Below are positions 1 through 9,314 of a stretch of 64,000 bases of DNA, piece after piece (the stretch's first letter is position 1; every line of letters begins with the position of its first letter). A program made the position numbers and the translations under genes. The DNA is taken from positions 62,001-126,000 of the forward strand of contig JANQGX010000020.1 of assembly GCA_028282885.1 (NCBI GenBank), read 5' to 3'. The notes beneath the pieces are model-generated. The model had not been told where the DNA came from. It saw only the letters and a program-made list of their open reading frames with translations, and made no database searches. This DNA comes from SAR324 cluster bacterium. GTDB lineage: Bacteria > SAR324 > XYD2-FULL-50-16.

Positions 1-273
1 CTCTGCGATCCAGGCATTTCTTAAAGCGTCTGCAACCGGACCGTGTAAGCCTTCAATAGTAACAATATCGACTCCTTCAGCTTCGCTGACAGGTAAACCG
101 CAGGATAGAACCGGCTCTCCGTTAATCAGAACCGTGCAGGCGCCGCATTCTGAGATACCGCAACTGTATTTTGTTCCGGTGAGTCCGAGTTGCTCGTTCA
201 ACACCCAAAGAAGAGGCGTATCCGGAGGAACATTCACATCACGGACATCACCGTTGATTCGCAGTCTGGGCAT
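1..273 (-). CDS. (2Fe-2S)-binding dehydrogenase subunit, partial
   Basis: The gene runs off the left edge; the first 91 residues are visible. The N-terminal plant-type ferredoxin domain has cysteines at C38, C43, C46 and C58 in the pattern GxxxxCGxCTV, as in the small iron-sulfur subunit of xanthine dehydrogenase/aerobic CO dehydrogenase-type molybdenum hydroxylases and isoquinoline 1-oxidoreductase. In these enzymes the subunit passes electrons between the molybdenum site and the acceptor. The start ATG at 273 follows a good GAGGAG ribosome site about six bases upstream. The C-terminal second [2Fe-2S] helical domain and the catalytic subunit would lie outside the window, so the substrate cannot be inferred. 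Confidence 0.88.
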   Translation of the reverse strand, partial: MPRLRINGDVRDVNVPPDTPLLWVLNEQLGLTGTKYSCGISECGACTVLINGEPVLSCGLPVSEAEGVDIVTIEGLHGPVADALRNAWIAE

Positions 274-632
274 GGTTTTCTCCTCTATTGCATAATGGTT
301 AAATAGCGGGATCTGGTATCCAAAGTAGAACTGGGATGCTTTATCGTTGTTTCAACTCTGAACAAACCAAATGAAATCTCGTTGTTTAATACAAGATTAG
401 ATAAGCAAATGAGGGATTAATAACGAAATGGTTTGAACCGTATATCCTTTTTGGGGGTGGGAATATGAACGGTAGATGGGGTAAGGACACACTAATGGTT
501 TATGATACTGTTATCAAAAGATTAACTTTCTCCATCAGTGGGTTTTTAGTTTTATTTATACCGTAGATGTGAAGGCAAAGTACGGTGATGAGTGGAGGGT
601 GTGATACTCAAAAGTAGATTGAATCGTCCGTA
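274..632. other. Intergenic region, no gene seen
   Basis: This AT-rich stretch separates two minus-strand genes. It must hold the promoter of the [2Fe-2S] subunit gene, but I cannot pick a convincing -35/-10 pair or a strong hairpin. Short open frames here show no recognisable protein. Confidence 0.5.
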
Positions 633-2282
633 TTATTCAGCCAATTGCTCTTTAATCGATTTAATATACTTCCTGCCGACGGGCAGAACGAAATGTCTTG
701 TGACCATATCATAGTCAGCGGTGCTTCTGCGTTGGAGTGAGAATTTGATACCCTGCCTGACCAGGTAGGTTTTATGGATGCGTATAAAGTGTTCCTGATC
801 AAAATATTTCTCGATATCCTTCAAACCAACTTGAATCTCTATTTCATTTTCCATTCCTTCAGCCAGGTAAACAACACGACTATAGTTTCCAATCGCCTGG
901 ATATAGGTTACTGAATTGATTACAGGGAAAAGCCTTGCGATTTCCGGATACTGCCTTGATTCCATGATTTTAGACAAGACCTTGTCTTTTAGATTGTTGA
1001 TGGTTTCAAGCTGGTTGATCATCTCCTCTTTAGTTGAGATTAGCTCACGAGTTATCGTTTCTTTTTCTTCATTAATCTGCCTGACCTGTCTGGACAATCC
1101 ATAAGAAAAAATCAGCATTTCGACTACGGAACAGAATTGCAGAACTCGCCATTCGAAAGCAAAAGGGAGCACTTCGAACATGCAGAGGATCATGTAAATT
1201 GAGACAAAAAACTGCAGGGAGGTGGCCACCAGGTAATATCGCGCGGTGATTTGCTTTTGCTGGAATCCCTTTATAGCGGCAGAAAAACAGAGGATAATCA
1301 ATAGCAATATCACAACAAAACCAAAATTATATAAATAGACAACCAGATCCGTATCCCTTGAGACGATGAAGACCAGACCCATCGCTCCCAAAGCAGCCAA
1401 TAGCCAAATATTGGCTCTTAGTGCATTGTCCAACCCACGACTGTAATCGGCGATCTTTAAATAGCTCCTGGTGAACTGAATGCCGGTTATCATCAGCAAT
1501 CCGCCAAGCACTGGATTGAGGATGGTGATCAAATTTGAGTATTGCGGAGGAAATCCGGCGAAGAGAAAGAGAAAGGCCCACCCCCTTCCAGCTAGATACC
1601 AGAGCAAGACCACCGATAAAAATATCGCATAATTAAGATAGGCACGATTACGAAGCGCGATGAAGATGAACAGGTGATAAAGAACGATCGCAACCAAAAC
1701 ACCATAAAACCCTCCGTCCAGGAGGATCTGCTTCTGCTCTTTGAGAAAATAATCGTGAATTGTCCAGACATGGAGCGGGACTCGCAGGTAAACGGCAGAT
1801 GCCCTGATCAGAAGCGGTTCGCTGGTGTCCATGCCGGTTATCAGCAGCACGTAATTCCTGCCTTTCGAATCCTGCATTTGCCCCGGAATTTTAAGACCCG
1901 CTTTTCGATGTCGAAGTTCCCCGGTTTTATCCTGGTAATAGATATCGATTTCGTTGAGCTTATAAGTTGCCAGCTCCAGAATCCAACTCTCCCCTAACCC
2001 GTCTTTCAGCGAGGAAAGATTCAGTTTTATCCAGTACGGACGGCTGATCTTTCCCGGGTGAAATACCGGTGAGGACAACGGATCAAACTCCTTAGTCAAT
2101 AACTCTTTTAAATCACCGTAATTAATATTTTCGAGCCGGTCTGCCTGTCTGACAGAAATGAGTTTATCGATCTTGAACGAACCTGCTGAAGCCGTATTTA
2201 CAAAAGCCAACAGGACAAACAAAGCCGCAATAAAAACTGTATTCTTACCTGAAGGTGGATAAATGAGTTTCAGTTGGTTCAT
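633..2282 (-). CDS. 7TMR-DISM sensor with LytTR DNA-binding domain
   Basis: The 549-residue protein has an N-terminal signal/anchor segment (about 15-33). A periplasmic 7TMR-DISM extracellular-type domain (about 40-180) contains the family-like sequence SRPYWIKLNL. Seven hydrophobic helices follow (about 190-400), then a short coiled coil (about 400-440). The C-terminal LytTR domain (about 450-549) has the typical FIRIHKTYLV and LPVGRKY segments. The architecture suggests a one-component membrane receptor: a ligand, often a carbohydrate or small molecule, is sensed outside and the LytTR domain binds DNA inside. The target is unknown; no kinase or receiver domain is present. The gene stands alone between intergenic regions. 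Confidence 0.85.
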   Translation of the reverse strand: MNQLKLIYPPSGKNTVFIAALFVLLAFVNTASAGSFKIDKLISVRQADRLENINYGDLKELLTKEFDPLSSPVFHPGKISRPYWIKLNLSSLKDGLGESWILELATYKLNEIDIYYQDKTGELRHRKAGLKIPGQMQDSKGRNYVLLITGMDTSEPLLIRASAVYLRVPLHVWTIHDYFLKEQKQILLDGGFYGVLVAIVLYHLFIFIALRNRAYLNYAIFLSVVLLWYLAGRGWAFLFLFAGFPPQYSNLITILNPVLGGLLMITGIQFTRSYLKIADYSRGLDNALRANIWLLAALGAMGLVFIVSRDTDLVVYLYNFGFVVILLLIILCFSAAIKGFQQKQITARYYLVATSLQFFVSIYMILCMFEVLPFAFEWRVLQFCSVVEMLIFSYGLSRQVRQINEEKETITRELISTKEEMINQLETINNLKDKVLSKIMESRQYPEIARLFPVINSVTYIQAIGNYSRVVYLAEGMENEIEIQVGLKDIEKYFDQEHFIRIHKTYLVRQGIKFSLQRRSTADYDMVTRHFVLPVGRKYIKSIKEQLAE

Positions 2283-3148
2283 AATTCTACGGTTTATATT
2301 TACGCAACCTTCCCTGTGCTTTCCTATGTTGGTCTTTTAAAAAAAGCCAGAAGGACAAGTTTTGAATCAATCAAATCCCGGAAAAACGTCTTATCTCAGA
2401 TACTGATCGCTTTGGAAGTGGTCTTGAATTGAGCAATATGTCAGAGTAGTCATTTATGTTTTATACTAAGATCTAACTGAATTTTGACCCGACGACAACC
2501 AGACCTTTTTGGATTCACCGGGACGCTCTTCCGTTGATGTTTAACCTTCTACGATTCACACTGTATGCGAATGATTATCAAAAACTCGGCTTTCCCTCCG
2601 CTAACTTCTTCTACAAAAATCGAAAGAGTACACTGGAAAAGTTCGTAATGTTCAACTATTTCAGGGGTAAATATTTTCATGCAAATGACTTTGATAGCCA
2701 GTTTTTCAGTGAGCCATTGAAATCATCCCCTTACCGAAACAGGTCAACAGTCTCGATATTCATGGTTTACCAGTTGAATGAGCTGATCGATCCTTCGGTA
2801 TTTACTCTCTCCTTTTTTGTTGACAAAGCGTCCCCTTGGTTCCTAAACGTCCGGTAGTTAACCTATTGAAAATAAAATCGACTGTTTCTGTCAGCAGCTA
2901 CTTTCATTTACTTTCCAGGGAGCAGGTTTATTTTCGCTGCCGGAGCTTGAAGATGCTTGAATGACACGATTAATCGCAAATATAGAGTATGGCATGTCCA
3001 TTGAAGAGAAGACAGAGAAAGTCGGTGTTTTGATGGATGGTCTGCAGATCATTGTGGATCTGTCCCCTGGTGTATTTACCAGGCGTGTGAGGGGAGCAGT
3101 CGGAATGAGGCACGGGCAGGCTCGTTTGTCTGACCCGTGCTGTATGGA
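2283..3148. other. Long intergenic region
   Basis: About 860 bases separate two minus-strand genes. Open frames on both strands (for example plus 2534-2857 and plus 2961-3323) lack a convincing ribosome site and resemble no known family. I see no strong hairpin, repeat or RNA gene. The region may contain decayed sequence, but nothing can be assigned. Confidence 0.45.
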
Positions 3149-4144
3149 TTATCTGAAAAAGGCGGTGATGGGAATGTCTGCCATGGTTCGCAATCCGGGG
3201 GTGGCCTCTGTAATCTGTTTCAAGGCGTTTAGGACGATGGCGCAGGTTGCTACATCACCGTTAACCCCGTCCTTGATTGTGGATGAGATATTGGGTTCGC
3301 CTTCTATTTCTACCCTGTCATAAGGTTCGGGCTCCCCTACCGCTGCCTTGAAATGCAGGGTGATTTTCTCTCCTTCGCCCATCCAGCCCTTACCGATCTG
3401 TTGCACACCGGCTGCGAATCCCTTGGGGATGGTCATGGCGTCGGTCTTGATCTCTTTTTCCGCAATAACCGGGGTGATGATATCTTCGGTTTTTGTCAGT
3501 TTCCAACCCATGGCGTTGGCGATCAGTTGAACCGACTCCGTAAGTCCGACATGCCGAAGAGTTCCCGATTGCTTCAGCGATTCAAATTCTTCAAGATTCA
3601 AACCGGCACCAATCTTTTTCTGAAAGGGGACTCTGCGAAAGGCTGCGTTCTGGAATCTGGAAACCCGGATGCGTTCAACTTGCTGGCAGACCGAAGAGAG
3701 AAAAACCGGCAGGGCGTCCATCAGGAATCCGGGATTGACCCCGGTCCCCAGAACAGCCACATTGGCTTTTTTGGCAGCTTCATCTATTTGAGCAGACCGT
3801 TCGGGTGAGGTGTCCCAGGGATAGATCAATTCCTCACAGGTAGAAACAACCGGTAATCCGCAGCCGACAATTTCCTCAATCTGAGGTGTTACCTTTTCCA
3901 TCGTGGACACAGTGGTGAGGATAGCAGCGTCAGGTTTTGCAGCTTTCAGGCACTCTTCCAGGGAAGCTGAGATTTTGATATTCATAGGACTCAGTCCGCA
4001 AAGTTCACCCACGTCTTGTCCCTGTAAGGCGGGGTTGACATCTACAGCCCCAACCAGTTCCATTCCCTGGCGCTGGGCAATATAACCGGGTATTTTCCGG
4101 CCCAATGGACCTAACCCGATCTGTACGATTTTAAGCTGTTTCAT
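3149..4144 (-). CDS. DapB-like NAD(P)-dependent dehydrogenase (2,4-diaminopentanoate dehydrogenase-like)
   Basis: This 331-residue cytoplasmic enzyme starts with a Rossmann nucleotide-binding motif (IGLGPLGRKI, about 9-18) and continues with AVDVNPALQG, as in dihydrodipicolinate-reductase-like proteins. The central GTGVNPGFLMDALPV segment and the C-terminal domain match the group often labelled dihydrodipicolinate reductase or 2,4-diaminopentanoate dehydrogenase (Ord, ornithine catabolism). It is longer than true DapB (about 270 residues) and no lysine-biosynthesis gene lies nearby, so an amino-acid or amine catabolic role is more likely. The exact substrate is not determinable. The gene is monocistronic, with a low-complexity gap before the next minus-strand gene. 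Confidence 0.75.
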   Translation of the reverse strand: MKQLKIVQIGLGPLGRKIPGYIAQRQGMELVGAVDVNPALQGQDVGELCGLSPMNIKISASLEECLKAAKPDAAILTTVSTMEKVTPQIEEIVGCGLPVVSTCEELIYPWDTSPERSAQIDEAAKKANVAVLGTGVNPGFLMDALPVFLSSVCQQVERIRVSRFQNAAFRRVPFQKKIGAGLNLEEFESLKQSGTLRHVGLTESVQLIANAMGWKLTKTEDIITPVIAEKEIKTDAMTIPKGFAAGVQQIGKGWMGEGEKITLHFKAAVGEPEPYDRVEIEGEPNISSTIKDGVNGDVATCAIVLNALKQITEATPGLRTMADIPITAFFR

Positions 4145-4379
4145 TTGTGCCTCCAGATGTGAGATTAAGATTATTTGAGTGAAAAAGCAGGTAAGGGTTT
4201 GGTACCCTTGAGGTTCGATCCGTTTTTATTGATGGCAACCAATCCGGTAGTTTACAAAGCTTCGAACTCCGACAAAGAGTTTGGTCCCTTTTCCCGCATA
4301 ACTCTATCGACAAATACCCAATCCATCCCCCATCATTTTCCTTGGTCAAGATTTTTTTGGATTGGGAGGATGGGCGGTT

Positions 4380-5606
4380 TTACCAGGGGTGACCGACAAT
4401 CAGAAACCATTCTGCTCCCTCGTCGCCATTTGCAGACTCCAGACGCAGGGTCAGATCATTAATAGCAAATCTAAGGGCCGCGCCAAAGGAATCTACCCGG
4501 GTATCGTTTAAATCATTCAGGTCATCGACGACAGTTCCTGTTTCGTAGTAAAGAGCTGCCTGATAATTGTCCACCAGACCGGAGGAGGGAAAATTAAACC
4601 TGAACTCTGTTCCCAGCATGCGGGAGTGGGCCCCCCGAAATCGCATTTCCCTGAACGACCGGAGCATTTTGTTTCCTCCCAGCGGGGTCGCAGTTCCGTA
4701 TTTATTATGGGCAGACAGATAAGTAGCGATGCTATCTCTCAGGTTTTCGCATTCGGACTGCTGATCGGCCTGGGTTAGTTGGTCGCAGTCTACTTTCATC
4801 TTGGACTTGATCTCCTCCACATCGGTAATCGCCTCCTTGCTGACTGCAGTATCCGAACCGAAACCTCTGAAAACCCATGTATGGTCGCTTATAATCGGCA
4901 GATAGACATTCAGAAAGTAATTTGCGGTTTGAGTTCCGCTGAATTCGGTATTGGTTTCCAGCGAGGTGAGATTGATTCCCAGTCGAAGGCCACCGGTCGG
5001 GTTTTCCGGATTATCCGTAAAATCAAACACCAGGTCATTGATCAACAGGGTGGATTCCAGATCTCCAAGGTGCAAATCCGGCATCTCGATCGTCTCCTCA
5101 TCAATATGCGTAAGATAGGAATCAAAGGTATAACCCCAGTTAGCAAGGGTGGTGTTGAAGTTCAGCATCGGTTTGAAAAGATCCCAATGGAAAACCAAAG
5201 CCGCTCCTTGAGCGCTTCCCACCTGGGTGACCGGATCATCCTCTTCCATTCCGCGGGTATATGAGACATCCATGTAAAGTTTGTTCACTTGTACTCCCGC
5301 TGCTGACAAAGAGAGGGTATCCTTCAGCAAGGGAATCTGTCCGACCAGAATCCCTGCCGCATCAATTCTCCCATTAGTCTTGCCTCCAACAATGTCAAGA
5401 GTTGACGATCCAATGTTATTCATACCGATAACCGGACCGTAAAATTCTCCAATTCCGGCCAGGCGACCGACCAGGGGTGCCAATATAAATTCGGATTTTG
5501 TGTCGGTCTGGGCGGGAAGGGTTCCGGTTAGAAATATGATAAGTGCTGCTGAAAAAAGAATAACTGAACACAACGAAACAACCTGGGGACGAGTCGACTG
5601 TCGCAT
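4380..5606 (-). CDS. Omp85/BamA-type outer-membrane beta-barrel protein
   Basis: The 408-residue protein has a signal peptide (hydrophobic about 12-32, cleavage near LPAQ). It continues as alternating amphipathic strands rich in aromatic and charged residues and ends in an aromatic residue (VGHPW), as expected for an outer-membrane barrel. Near residue 310 the sequence GGNKMLRSFREMRFRG resembles the conserved Omp85/TamA barrel motif in which a lid loop carries R-G/F and is followed by an 'E-R-F' strand (TEFRFNF). No POTRA domains precede the barrel, so it is a short barrel-only relative (surface antigen D15-like). Cargo and partner are unknown. The Omp85 assignment is an inference from these motifs. 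Confidence 0.6.
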   Translation of the reverse strand: MRQSTRPQVVSLCSVILFSAALIIFLTGTLPAQTDTKSEFILAPLVGRLAGIGEFYGPVIGMNNIGSSTLDIVGGKTNGRIDAAGILVGQIPLLKDTLSLSAAGVQVNKLYMDVSYTRGMEEDDPVTQVGSAQGAALVFHWDLFKPMLNFNTTLANWGYTFDSYLTHIDEETIEMPDLHLGDLESTLLINDLVFDFTDNPENPTGGLRLGINLTSLETNTEFSGTQTANYFLNVYLPIISDHTWVFRGFGSDTAVSKEAITDVEEIKSKMKVDCDQLTQADQQSECENLRDSIATYLSAHNKYGTATPLGGNKMLRSFREMRFRGAHSRMLGTEFRFNFPSSGLVDNYQAALYYETGTVVDDLNDLNDTRVDSFGAALRFAINDLTLRLESANGDEGAEWFLIVGHPW

Positions 5607-5881
5607 GAGCTATCTCCGTTTATCATCTGTAAAAGAGTGGTGGTTCTCCTAAATAACAGTTTTGTGTTGTTCAGCTCTTATGTTTCAATTATTAGACCAT
5701 ATTAGGCTGTGTATGTGCAGGGAAAAAACAAATAAGTTCGATAAGGGTACACCTCAATGAATTCGAAAAGACGGATCAATAAACAACACTGGACACCGGA
5801 TGAGATACCCGAATAACCAGTACCCGTTGTTATTAGCATCGGCTTCACTGATTTAGTGATTGGAGTCCTAAATTGCGGAGG
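5607..5881. other. Intergenic region upstream of the barrel gene
   Basis: This segment holds the upstream region of the minus-strand barrel gene. I see no complete gene, and no promoter I would commit to. Confidence 0.4.
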
Positions 5882-6061
5882 CTAGCGGAGAGAGTCGATG
5901 ATTTGCTGGATGGCAAAGGAGAAAACTTCTTCAAAGCGGTCATCAGCCAATACAGTGGTTTCCAGATTTTTAAGTCCCACGGTGATATCTGTTATTTCGG
6001 CCTTGATATGATCCAATCGCCATACCAGCTTGAACCCCAATGTCGTTGATAAAATTTGGTT
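5882..6061 (-). pseudogene. Decayed gene 3' fragment of unknown family
   Basis: Read on the minus strand, this frame is open for about 59 codons and ends in TAG at 5884-5882. It begins just after an in-frame stop and has no ATG or ribosome site. The peptide has good protein-like composition (HIKAEITDITVGLKNLE, then DDRFEEVFSFAIQQII), with amphipathic helices. It looks like the C-terminal end of a helical protein whose 5' part is lost. I do not recognise the family. It lies just downstream of a transposase-like fragment in the same orientation. Confidence 0.35.
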
Positions 6062-6108
6062 TTAGCAGGTCAAGCGAAAAGGAACCCGATTTAAAGATTT
6101 GACATCAA

Positions 6109-6175
6109 TTAGTCTCGCTCCTCGTCCCATAGCCCTAGGTGGCGAAGAATCTTATGGATAACTGACCCCTCACCC
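6109..6175 (-). pseudogene. Possible IS91-type transposase C-terminal remnant
   Basis: The minus strand encodes VIHKILRHLGLWDEERD followed by TAA at 6111-6109. The phrase 'I-x-KIL-x-HLGL' is a common C-terminal ending of IS91/IS801-type (Y2, HUH) transposases. Nothing upstream in this frame resembles the catalytic domain, so only the tail remains. The match rests on a short motif and should be treated as suggestive. Confidence 0.35.
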
Positions 6176-6386
6176 CTTGACTTGTTCGAGTAGATAGCGA
6201 AATAGCGTGAAAGCCGGGAAAATGAAAGAGAGGTCAGGAGTGAATTTTATTTTGCATATTTCAGGAATTATATAGATTATTACAATCCACCTATGTGACT
6301 TTTCCAATTTTTTGTTTTAAAAAGAAATTAATCACCAAAAGATATGATATGAAGCTAACTCCAAATTGACTAATTGCAAGATAGAT

Positions 6387-6412
6387 TCACCTAGAAAGGT
6401 GATTATGAAATG
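6387..6412 (+). promoter_or_regulatory. Hairpin covering the tctC ribosome site, plus a two-codon minigene
   Basis: A short dyad (TCACCT at 6387-6392, AGGTGA at 6397-6402, loop AGAA) places the AAGGTGA Shine-Dalgarno sequence in its 3' arm. An ATG at 6405 opens a two-codon frame (ATG AAA TGA) whose stop overlaps the true start ATG at 6410. The SD-to-6410 spacing is about seven bases. The hairpin could reduce initiation until it is melted; this is an inference. Confidence 0.4.
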
Positions 6413-7396
6413 AAAGACCGTTTTCTTGAGTTGAAACTCAAATGCTATTTATTCATCATAGTATTTGGCATTTTACACTCTTACGCATTTGCTGTTGATA
6501 ATCTGGAATGCATCGCACCGGCAAAACCAGGAGGCGGTCATGACTTAACCTGTCAGTTGCTTGCTCGTTCCCTTGAGTTGACCCACCTGAGCGACGCCCC
6601 TATGGTGATACGCTATATGCCGGGAGGAATAGGAGCGTTAGCTTACAATTACATTGCCGGTGCTAAACGCAAATCGTTCAATACTGTGGTGGCTTTTAGC
6701 ACTGGTTCAGCCCTGAATATTGCACAGCGTAAATTTGGTAAATATGATGAAGGCAGTGTTCGCTGGTTAGGAGCCTTAGTAACAGATTATGGCATCATAG
6801 GTGTTTCGAGTAAGTCCAGATGGCGGAGTTTAAAGGATTTGCTGGACACTTTGAGAAAGAGACCTGACCTGGTTATATTCGGGGCTGGCGGTTCTATTGG
6901 CAGTCAGGACTGGATGAAATCTGCCCTGCTGCTTAAAAGCGCAGGGATCGACCCGAAAAAAATCAGATATGTTGCCTATGAAGGCGGGGGCGAAGCAATC
7001 AATGCGCTTTTAAGCGGACATATCCACGTTTTTCCCGGAGATTTGGCTGAGTCTTCGAAGTATATACAAGCGGGGAAACTCATTGTCTTGGCCGTTTTTT
7101 CAGAAAAACGGATCAAACCCGGCTACAGCACAATTCCCATAGCAACTGAACAGGGCTTTCCTGTTGTTTGGCCTATCTGGAGAGGGTACTACCTGCCACC
7201 GGAAATCCCTGAAGAGGATTATCGCTGGTGGGAAAACACCCTACGAAGATTATCTACAACGACTTTATTTGAAGAGGAAAGACAGCGATTGGGGTTTTTC
7301 CCTTTTACTACCATTGGGAAGGATTTTGAAAATTTCGTTAAAACAAACGTGCAAGAAATGAGGCAATTGGCCCAAGAATTTGGTTTGGTCAAATGA
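6410..7396 (+). CDS. tctC: Tripartite tricarboxylate transporter substrate-binding protein (TctC)
   Basis: This periplasmic protein of 328 residues has an N-terminal hydrophobic signal (about 10-28). The mature region begins with LECIAPAKPGGGHDLTCQL and later contains MPGGIGALAYN, GAGGSIGSQDWMK and YEGGGEA. These segments are very close to what I recall of enterobacterial TctC, the citrate-type binding protein, rather than to the generic Bug family, so tricarboxylate is a reasonable substrate guess. It is the first gene of tctCBA; its TGA overlaps the tctB ATG by four bases (ATGA), implying translational coupling. The start at 6410 is chosen for its ribosome site and signal peptide. Confidence 0.9.
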   Translation: MKDRFLELKLKCYLFIIVFGILHSYAFAVDNLECIAPAKPGGGHDLTCQLLARSLELTHLSDAPMVIRYMPGGIGALAYNYIAGAKRKSFNTVVAFSTGSALNIAQRKFGKYDEGSVRWLGALVTDYGIIGVSSKSRWRSLKDLLDTLRKRPDLVIFGAGGSIGSQDWMKSALLLKSAGIDPKKIRYVAYEGGGEAINALLSGHIHVFPGDLAESSKYIQAGKLIVLAVFSEKRIKPGYSTIPIATEQGFPVVWPIWRGYYLPPEIPEEDYRWWENTLRRLSTTTLFEEERQRLGFFPFTTIGKDFENFVKTNVQEMRQLAQEFGLVK

Positions 7397-7824
7397 AAGC
7401 ACGGATTATTGCAGCATTGTTTACTGTTATTGGCGCCGGGTTGTTGATATTATCACTGCAGATCTCAGTTCCGTTCTCCTATGATCCACTTGGGCCTAAA
7501 CCGTTTCCCGTTTTTGTGAGCATTGCGCTCATAATCCTGCCATTTTGGATTATCTTCTTCGCACCCGATAAAAAGGCCGATTTCACTATCGAGAAAAGAA
7601 GTGTGAAGTTGATTCTTATTCTTTGTATTTACATGGCTGCATTTGAGTATTTTGGTTTTATGGTTTCAACCACGTTTACTTGTTGTTTTATTGCTCGCAC
7701 GGTAGGAAGCAATCGGATGCAGGGTTGGTTAACCGGTTTGCTCATTTCAATTGTTTTTTATGGTGTTTTTCGGTTAATGCTGGATGCACAATTGCCCTTG
7801 GGTAAAATCTTCGGTATCGATTAA
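7393..7824 (+). CDS. tctB: Tripartite tricarboxylate transporter small membrane subunit (TctB)
   Basis: This 143-residue protein has four predicted hydrophobic segments (about 7-25, 38-55, 70-90 and 115-130), the usual TctB layout. It includes the PLGPKPFPVFV stretch after helix 1 that is typical of the family. TctB is the small inner-membrane subunit that partners TctA; its precise role in transport is not well defined. It overlaps tctC by four bases and is followed five bases later by tctA. There is no strong ribosome site before tctA, so the three genes probably form one translationally coupled operon. Confidence 0.88.
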   Translation: MKARIIAALFTVIGAGLLILSLQISVPFSYDPLGPKPFPVFVSIALIILPFWIIFFAPDKKADFTIEKRSVKLILILCIYMAAFEYFGFMVSTTFTCCFIARTVGSNRMQGWLTGLLISIVFYGVFRLMLDAQLPLGKIFGID

Positions 7825-7829
7825 GTGTT

Positions 7830-9314
7830 ATGGAGTCAATGTTCGGTTTATGGTCAGGCTTTATTGCCGTTTTTAACACTACTCATCTAATCATCCTATT
7901 TGCAGGTTGTCTAACAGGCCTGATGACGGGAATACTTCCCGGAATCGGTGCTGTTAATGGTATCGCACTGATGCTTCCTTTTGTCTATGCTTATAGTTTG
8001 CCTCCAGAAAGTGCGCTGATTTTGCTGGCAGGAATCTACTACGGTGCAGAATATGGAAAGGGAGTAACCAGTATTCTCCAAAAATCACCAGTTAGCCATG
8101 TTCATACGACTCAGATGAATGGTTATGCCTTGACACAGCGGGGATTTGCAGGCAAAGCACTACTGTTTTCCGCGGTTTCCTCATTTATTGGCAGCTTATT
8201 AGCTGTTGTCGGATTCATTACTTTGAAGCCGTTTTTAAATCCGATCATCAGTCGTTTTGGTCCTGCAGAGTATGTCGCCCTGATTCTGTTTGTTTTTATT
8301 CTGGTATTATTCTTGTTTGGTACAGCCTTCATTAAAAACCTGATTGGACTCTGTATCGGGATGACCATAGCCATTGTTGGGCTCGATTCAGCGACAGGGA
8401 CCCTGAGATTTGCATTTGGCTTGCCGGAGTTGTATGACGGTATCGATTTCATCATCGTTGTCATTGGATTGTTTACACTTGGTGAAGCGCTGCTTTTAAT
8501 CGAGCAAACAACTAATACACGAAGGATAGAACAAAAAATAACAATTGGTTTCAATCATGTGAAGGCCATTTTCAAACATTGTTGGTCTATCATTCGCTGT
8601 TCATTGATAGGTTTTATCATAGGTGGGCTTCCAGGGACAGGTTCTTCGGTGGCGGGTGCAGCGGCCTACCATATTGAAAAGCACATAAACAGGAAAAAAA
8701 CCGATGCTGACGGCGCTGATGAAAAAGGGATTGTTGCGGCAGTATCAGCAGGAAATGCCGCTGCAATTAGTGCTTTTATTCCACTCTTATCGCTGGGAAT
8801 TCCAGGAAGTGCAACCACAGCCGTCTTGCTGGGAGCAATGCTGATGATGAGTCTCAACCCGGGCCCCATGTTTTTTATTCAACAAACCAATATGATATGG
8901 ATGTTGTTGGCTTCGATGCTGGTTGGGAACGTCATGTTGTTGTTCATGAACGGGTTGTTTATTCGCTTTTTCTCCAGAATGATTCAAATACCCCATTGGA
9001 TTTTGGTGCCGTTCATCGTCGTTGTCTCTTTTGTTGGCGTATATGTTGTCCAGCATACGATGTTGTCGATTGCGATTATGCTGATTCTCGGAATTGTCTC
9101 GTATCTGTTACGGAAGCTGGACTATTCAATTGTTCCGGTGATACTGGGCTATATTCTTGGTGAACCACTTGAGGTGCAGTTGAGAAGGGCTTTGGCGATC
9201 AGCGGGGGTGAGGTTGGCATTCTGTTTCAAGGATTCATTAACCAGCTTCTTTGGATTTGTGCCTTGATGGTTATTTTATTCAGGCTTAGGCAAAAGATAC
9301 GTGTTTTTAGATAA
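7830..9314 (+). CDS. tctA: Tripartite tricarboxylate transporter large permease (TctA)
   Basis: The 494-residue polytopic inner-membrane permease has about 11-12 hydrophobic segments. It contains the two family signature loops: GILPGIGAVNGIALMLPF near residue 33 and IGGLPGTGSSVAGAAAYH near residue 263. With TctC and TctB it forms a secondary, ion-driven, binding-protein-dependent carboxylate importer. The start ATG at 7830 lies five bases after tctB. Its stop codon (9312-9314) directly abuts the stop of the convergent response regulator gene with no intergenic space, so transcription must terminate inside a neighbour or be tolerated as antisense overlap. Confidence 0.92.
   Translation: MESMFGLWSGFIAVFNTTHLIILFAGCLTGLMTGILPGIGAVNGIALMLPFVYAYSLPPESALILLAGIYYGAEYGKGVTSILQKSPVSHVHTTQMNGYALTQRGFAGKALLFSAVSSFIGSLLAVVGFITLKPFLNPIISRFGPAEYVALILFVFILVLFLFGTAFIKNLIGLCIGMTIAIVGLDSATGTLRFAFGLPELYDGIDFIIVVIGLFTLGEALLLIEQTTNTRRIEQKITIGFNHVKAIFKHCWSIIRCSLIGFIIGGLPGTGSSVAGAAAYHIEKHINRKKTDADGADEKGIVAAVSAGNAAAISAFIPLLSLGIPGSATTAVLLGAMLMMSLNPGPMFFIQQTNMIWMLLASMLVGNVMLLFMNGLFIRFFSRMIQIPHWILVPFIVVVSFVGVYVVQHTMLSIAIMLILGIVSYLLRKLDYSIVPVILGYILGEPLEVQLRRALAISGGEVGILFQGFINQLLWICALMVILFRLRQKIRVFR

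Noticed and set aside
2534..2857. Plus-strand 107-codon ORF in the long gap
   Set aside because: No ribosome site, no family; composition looks like AT-rich noncoding DNA.
2961..3323. Plus-strand ORF overlapping the DapB-like gene
   Set aside because: Its second half is antisense to a clear dehydrogenase and it has no family match or convincing ribosome site.
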